Positions 60,069 to 64,000 of a stretch of DNA of 64,000 bases are shown here, piece by piece. Source of the DNA: Bacteroidales bacterium. Its GTDB lineage: Bacteria; Bacteroidota; Bacteroidia; Bacteroidales; Muribaculaceae. Below the pieces are notes generated by a model that was given only the letters and a program-made list of their open reading frames with translations, searched no databases and was not told the origin of the DNA. Position numbers and translations under genes: made by a program. Location of the stretch: assembly GCA_910575615.1 (NCBI GenBank), contig CAJTEX010000007.1, forward strand, positions 62,001 to 126,000. The letters are read 5' to 3'. Numbering within the stretch: position 1 is the first letter of the stretch; every line of letters begins with the position of its first letter.

Positions 60069-61469
60069 TCAAGGGTCACATGACATTTTTGTATAGTGTC
60101 CGTGTTCTTCTTTTCTGAAAAGGGCAGAGTTTTTCAGGAAACGTTTTACCGTTGACTCCGACATCCCAAGTGACCGTCCGATGTCGATGGCATCCGAAGT
60201 CCGGAAGTCGTAGGGCAAAGCGTCGAGGAGTTCAGACTGCCGTTTATCGAGATTGCCGGATAAGGATACACGAATAACGCGGTTTTCCATCTCACGGAAA
60301 TACTCAACCAACTTGATAGCAGCCTCCGCGCTCCCGGTATCTATCAGTGTTGCCGACTCTTCGGTGCAGATATTCTTCATTATCCGGATGATGAGGCAGA
60401 AGCGCATGAGATAGGTTTCAAGTTTACCGCACACGGCTTTCTCAGCGTCTGACTCGGTAGCTGAATATATCGCATTGTTAACGCTCTCCTTCCATTCGCA
60501 CAGTTTCCTATGGGCTTCACGGGAGAAGGTCAATTCCATTGGCTGTTCTTTTCCCTTGAAGTCAAAAGTGGCAACCTTGCGGATTATCCGCTCCCATTGC
60601 TCTATTATACCATCGGGCATACGGTCAGTCCCCCATGTCGGCATATCGGTAATGTCGGGATAGACTTTCAAGAAGCGGGATGAAAAGCCGTTGGCAACAC
60701 GCTCGCCACCGAATTGCTTTGCAAGGCGTCCCGGTTGGGTGCTACCGATGATGGAGCAATATGGATTCGGTAGGAAGATATGTTCATCGGCCGATTTCCG
60801 GATATATTTGAATGGGGTGCCGCTGAACGCGCTGAGAAAATAGCTTTCATCCGAGCTGTTGTAGCGATTGAAGTTGGCAAACAGGCTTTCAAGTTCATCA
60901 CTGTAAAGAATCACGCCCTGCGGATTGTCGCGCATTGCCCCGATTAATGCCTCGATGGTCGCGTCAACCACCACATGACACCTGCGACTCGGTCGCACCA
61001 TATCCTCCGGCAAAGAAAGTGCTACACGCTCTTTCGGCGATTTGGCTTCCCATTGCTTGTATGCTTTGAGTTGGACGGAATATTCCCGGTCGTATTCATG
61101 GTCAAGGTTAAGCAACGGCGACAGAGCGAGCCTGAGCGGAGGTGTCTTGCCGCAACTCGAATAACCGACAAGTGCCACATACATAATCGGTCGCTCAACC
61201 CATGTCGCCGAGAAGCGCACCGTCCAGCGGTTGCCCATTGCCGCCGCAAATGTCGTGAACATGGACGCGGCTATGAAATTGACATTGAAATGCTCATACT
61301 CAACCAATGCCTCCACGATATTACGTATAGCCATAGGAAATACACTTAGAGGGAAAGAGGGCACCTCCTTTTGCGGCTTACGTTGAGGTTCTATCGGATC
61401 ATCCTCATGCAACCCACAAGCCGGACGCAGTGGCATCCTGCGGTTTTGATAATAAGAAGCCATCACCAT
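60069..61469 (-). CDS. DUF3987 primase/helicase-like protein of the mobilizable element
   Basis: About 466 residues from ATG 61469, which overlaps the preceding stop. A P-loop is seen as LVGYSSCGKTPPLRLAL, and an acidic Walker-B-like ILYSDELESLFANF; SIIGSTQPGRLAKQF and ERVANGFSSRFLKV follow, as in DUF3987 proteins. These act in replication of mobile elements. The C-terminus has a winged-helix (DAIDIGRSLGMSESTVKRFL). A longer in-frame start at 61562 lies within the upstream gene and is rejected. Confidence 0.8.
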   Translation of the reverse strand: MVMASYYQNRRMPLRPACGLHEDDPIEPQRKPQKEVPSFPLSVFPMAIRNIVEALVEYEHFNVNFIAASMFTTFAAAMGNRWTVRFSATWVERPIMYVALVGYSSCGKTPPLRLALSPLLNLDHEYDREYSVQLKAYKQWEAKSPKERVALSLPEDMVRPSRRCHVVVDATIEALIGAMRDNPQGVILYSDELESLFANFNRYNSSDESYFLSAFSGTPFKYIRKSADEHIFLPNPYCSIIGSTQPGRLAKQFGGERVANGFSSRFLKVYPDITDMPTWGTDRMPDGIIEQWERIIRKVATFDFKGKEQPMELTFSREAHRKLCEWKESVNNAIYSATESDAEKAVCGKLETYLMRFCLIIRIMKNICTEESATLIDTGSAEAAIKLVEYFREMENRVIRVSLSGNLDKRQSELLDALPYDFRTSDAIDIGRSLGMSESTVKRFLKNSALFRKEEHGHYTKMSCDP

Positions 61470-61825
61470 CCGGATTTGGGTTTGCGGCGCATGGCCGATT
61501 TCATCTCGGCAAGAATCTCGCCTGAGGATTTGGTGCCATCGCAGGCGTGTTGTTCCTGCCATGCGATAAGTTCCGAGGGGCGGAACTCCAGCATCTTACC
61601 TACTTTGTAGTGCGGCAGGATGCCATCACGCACCATGTGGTACACTGTCGATTTCTTACGGCGGAGGATTCTGCAAGCCTCGTCAATGCCTACAAGACGG
61701 TTGTCAGGCTCGGACGGTTTCATGCCGATAGCCTCTTTCACGAGAGATTTCAGCCCCTCGATTTCTTTGATCAGACTGCATACCAGATGTGGAAGCGAGT
61801 CAAATGACGGATTTGTCTTTTCCAT
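61463..61825 (-). CDS. Excisionase-like helix-turn-helix protein
   Basis: 120 residues. A MerR/excisionase HTH (LVGIDEACRILRRKKSTVYH, then MVRDGILPHYKVGKMLEFRP) is at about residues 43-85. The pattern is the Bacteroides element HTH_17 protein that controls excision or replication genes. It overlaps the primase-like gene by 7 nt. Confidence 0.85.
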   Translation of the reverse strand: MEKTNPSFDSLPHLVCSLIKEIEGLKSLVKEAIGMKPSEPDNRLVGIDEACRILRRKKSTVYHMVRDGILPHYKVGKMLEFRPSELIAWQEQHACDGTKSSGEILAEMKSAMRRKPKSGW

Positions 61826-61925
61826 ATTTTGTGTTTTAGAATTTGTCGCAAAATTATGGGTATCGGCAATGGTGAGCCGGTGAAGTGAACGGTTATTTTG
61901 CTGATTGGTAGAGTTTCACCGATAT

Positions 61926-62645
61926 TTAACAGATGCCGAGTTTCTTGGCAAGCGGATAAGGTGGCAGAGGCAGACGCGGCTCAACTTTAGGGAGAGTGAA
62001 AGCACCCTCATCCGAAGACAGTTTTTTGGCAATGGTGCTTATCTCGACATCCGCGAGTTGCCACGGAAATTGCGATTTCAGAAACTCGGCTATCATGGTA
62101 TTGGATACTTTTAGCCGTTTGGCGATATTCCACCCGAAATGATACACGTCATGTGTGCGGAATTTTGAGATACGGCGATTTACTGCGGTTTGCGTTGTCG
62201 GCTCTCCAAGAATAAAGGCTTTCAGATTATTGTCAAGAGACATCAGTTCCTCGTTAGTCAATACTCCGGCAAAAGTCCCTAAGGTATATGCTATCACTTC
62301 CTGTGCTTTTGGAGTGTCGAGCGGTGATACTTCTTCGGCAAAAGTAATCGCCATTTCCTCTGATTGTTCTACAGCTTTATCCTTTCTGCGCTTGAATGAT
62401 ATAACACCTAATGGCTCTCTAACAAGAGGAATAATGAAGAATCGTATGCCATATTCTACGGAAAGATAGCATAGCGTGAACATAAGAAAAGTGGTGAGCG
62501 AGGAACTGACCGATGCTGATAGAGTTGCATTGCCAGAAGCGAAGCCAACGGAAATAGCCTTAGCAGCGATGCAGACAAGGGCTATTGTGCGGATTGAATT
62601 CAAATGTGTATTCATGCGGATAAAATCTATTGTTTTATCCTGCAA
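61926..62645 (-). CDS. Element-encoded membrane protein of unknown function
   Basis: 239 residues; MNTHLNSI (ATG 62615) is an alternative start. Two N-terminal hydrophobic segments (about 18-38, TIALVCIAAKAISVGFASGN; and 48-74, LTTFLMFTLCYLSVEYGIRF) are followed by a soluble C-terminal domain of about 150 residues with an HTH-like LKVSNTMIAEFLKS. The family is unknown. It lies between the integrase and excisionase-like genes. Confidence 0.6.
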   Translation of the reverse strand: MQDKTIDFIRMNTHLNSIRTIALVCIAAKAISVGFASGNATLSASVSSSLTTFLMFTLCYLSVEYGIRFFIIPLVREPLGVISFKRRKDKAVEQSEEMAITFAEEVSPLDTPKAQEVIAYTLGTFAGVLTNEELMSLDNNLKAFILGEPTTQTAVNRRISKFRTHDVYHFGWNIAKRLKVSNTMIAEFLKSQFPWQLADVEISTIAKKLSSDEGAFTLPKVEPRLPLPPYPLAKKLGIC

Positions 62646-62819
62646 AAGTATAGTGTGCCGATTGCTAAATTCGAAATTTTAGACACAATTATTATCCTGT
62701 TATGTCCTTTTTTAACAACCGTTTTGCTAACATGAACTAAAATGGAATAATTTGGAAACCAATGGCTTATTATTGAACAACCGTGTCACCGGATAGAAGT
62801 CACAGGATGTGAAAATAGC

Positions 62820-62850
62820 AACCGTGGCCCGGACAGAACCACGGTTGATG
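62820..62850. terminator. Hairpin downstream of the integrase
   Basis: CAACCGTGG / CCACGGTTG arms (9 bp) around an 11-nt loop lie just beyond the integrase stop on the minus strand. The following CTATTTTC is weakly T-rich. Confidence 0.5.
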
Positions 62851-62859
62851 TTGATGAAT

Positions 62860-63969
62860 TTATGTCAGTTTTATGCGGCCAACCGTGTCGCGTTTGGTGG
62901 AGTCAACTAATCGGGCGTAAATTTGCGTCGTGGTCACGTTGGCATGATCGAGCATCTTGCTTACCGTGTATATGTCTGTTCCGGCGGCGAGCTGTAGGGT
63001 GGCGAATGTATCGCGGAAACGGTGGAATGTTATCCGTTTAGTGATGCCTGCGGCTTTCAGCCATTTCTTCAACGGCTCTTGCGTCATAGAGCGGTTGAAT
63101 CCTTTGAATACAATTCCTTTGTCCCGCTCACCGCACAATGCCAGCATCTCCGGACTGAGAGGGTGGATAGATTCTTTCTGCGTCTTTTGAATACGGATGA
63201 ACATAGCCATCTCGCCGTCGGCATCAGGGCGTATGTCCTCCCACCGCAATTTGATTATGTCGCTTATTCGCAGTCCCGTCAGGATAGAGAACAACGAGGC
63301 CGCTTTCAGTATCTGCTTCTCGCACGGTGTGGCGGCAAGCAATTTCACTTCATCAGCCGTAAGAAAATTTTTCTTGACCTCTTCGTATTCAATATCCTCT
63401 ATGAAGTCGTTTAGATTCTCTTTAATCAACCGTTCCTTGTACGCCTCTTTCAGCAAAGCGCGGAATGTTGACCAGTATCCTGCGGCTGAATTGCGTGTGA
63501 TGGTCAGCTTAGGGTGGCGGAGCTGTTTGGCGGTAAGCAGATACTCCCGGAATTTGCTGCATAACTCTATGGTGATATCACCGAATGAGCATTTACCGTT
63601 GACGAATCTCTCGAAATGGCGATAGACAATGACCCACTTGTCATAATGCTTCTTCGCTTTCTCCTCAAAATATAGTAGGAAGTCGGCTTTCGGCTGTTCG
63701 CGGTCGAGGAAACCGAACTCATTGTTTATGACCGCCTCCTGACGGCGGCAACGTATTATCTCGGCACGCATCAGTATAGAGTCGTTGTATTCGCGCTGAT
63801 ATTTGTTGCGCGGATTTGCGAAGATGTAGAATCCCAGATATTCACGACGCGACATCTTCATTGTTCTCGGGTTGCGTATGGCCGGGTAGTAGTCGAGGTA
63901 CAGCGACAGGCGGTCGTTCTTTATCGGACGCTGGCGCAGACTGACTTTTGAACAGGTTGATGGTAACAT
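62860..63969 (-). CDS. Tyrosine integrase of the right-hand mobilizable element
   Basis: 369 residues. Catalytic residues: Arg in TGLRISDIIKLRW, H-x-x-R in HRFRDTFATL, a late His in LDHANV, and Tyr in TTQIYARL. The N-terminus (SLYLDYYPAIRNPRTMKMSR, then REYLGFYIF) matches the integrase at 1348-2457 closely, so the two elements have related recombination systems. It lies at the end of a minus-strand set (integrase, membrane protein, HTH, primase-like, MobC, MobB), the usual order of Bacteroides mobilizable elements. Confidence 0.92.
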   Translation of the reverse strand: MLPSTCSKVSLRQRPIKNDRLSLYLDYYPAIRNPRTMKMSRREYLGFYIFANPRNKYQREYNDSILMRAEIIRCRRQEAVINNEFGFLDREQPKADFLLYFEEKAKKHYDKWVIVYRHFERFVNGKCSFGDITIELCSKFREYLLTAKQLRHPKLTITRNSAAGYWSTFRALLKEAYKERLIKENLNDFIEDIEYEEVKKNFLTADEVKLLAATPCEKQILKAASLFSILTGLRISDIIKLRWEDIRPDADGEMAMFIRIQKTQKESIHPLSPEMLALCGERDKGIVFKGFNRSMTQEPLKKWLKAAGITKRITFHRFRDTFATLQLAAGTDIYTVSKMLDHANVTTTQIYARLVDSTKRDTVGRIKLT

Positions 63970-64000
63970 GGTTGTATTTCTTGTTTGTTGATTATTCGTG

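Overview
The window looks like a chromosomal segment of a gut Bacteroidales bacterium (Bacteroides or Muribaculaceae type). Support comes from repeated TAnnTTTG promoter boxes, Bacteroides-style tyrosine integrases, MobB/MobC mobilization genes and a Bacteroidales-type shuffling hsdS locus. The species cannot be named from sequence alone.

Layout. (1) 1-3.6 kb, minus strand: one end of an integrated element, with a cut-off membrane protein, a HigB/HigA-type toxin-antitoxin pair, a tyrosine integrase and a multi-HTH regulator. (2) 4.0-5.2 kb: a Fic AMP-transferase-like gene. (3) 5.4-15.2 kb: a type I restriction-modification locus (hsdR, a T5orf172-type gene, hsdM, hsdS). Beyond the expressed hsdS lie two silent half-cassettes, a GIY-YIG gene and a complete but startless inverted hsdS. 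Inverted repeats join them into an invertible system, followed by the start of its tyrosine invertase gene. (4) 15,221-56,661: a complete 41.4-kb Mu-like transposable prophage, flanked by a 5-bp AACTG duplication and inserted inside the invertase gene. (5) 56.7-57.5 kb: the rest of the invertase. (6) 57.6-64 kb, minus strand: a mobilizable element with relaxase, MobC, a DUF3987 primase/helicase-like gene, an excisionase-type HTH gene, a membrane protein and an integrase.

The prophage. The left end holds transposase-binding-like sites, a repressor with a divergent early promoter, small early genes, MuA/MuB-like transposition genes, and GemA/DUF3164-type genes. A minus-strand block carries TerS, TerL, gp36, portal and MuF, then a diversity-generating retroelement (DGR), an HTH gene, a thymidylate-synthase-like gene and a Dam-like methylase. 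A plus-strand block carries protease/scaffold, capsid, lysis genes, tail tube, tail chaperones with a -1 frameshift, tape measure and a very large tail fibre protein. The DGR template repeat (30,207-30,319, minus strand) and the variable repeat at the 3' end of the fibre gene (56,182-56,294) are 113 nt each. They differ at five positions, every one an A in the template. This is the signature of adenine-directed mutagenic retrohoming onto the receptor-binding tip.

How the parts relate. The bacterium had a machine for reshuffling its DNA-recognition subunit. A phage with its own machine for reshuffling its receptor-binding tip has landed in the invertase gene and probably locked the host switch. 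Precise loss of the phage plus one AACTG copy would restore a 309-codon invertase frame. A 13-nt operator-like sequence is shared by the early lytic promoter and the promoter just upstream of the DGR template, suggesting that diversification is tied to the lysogeny switch. Other unusual parts are two plus-strand structured RNA candidates inside the minus-strand block, a portal-to-MuF frameshift signal, and a thymidylate-synthase homologue with the Asn-to-Asp change that marks dCMP-specific enzymes. Transposable Bacteroides phages with DGRs (for example Hankyphage) are known, so the DGR-phage combination is not new in kind. The invertase insertion, shared operator and RNA candidates deserve attention.
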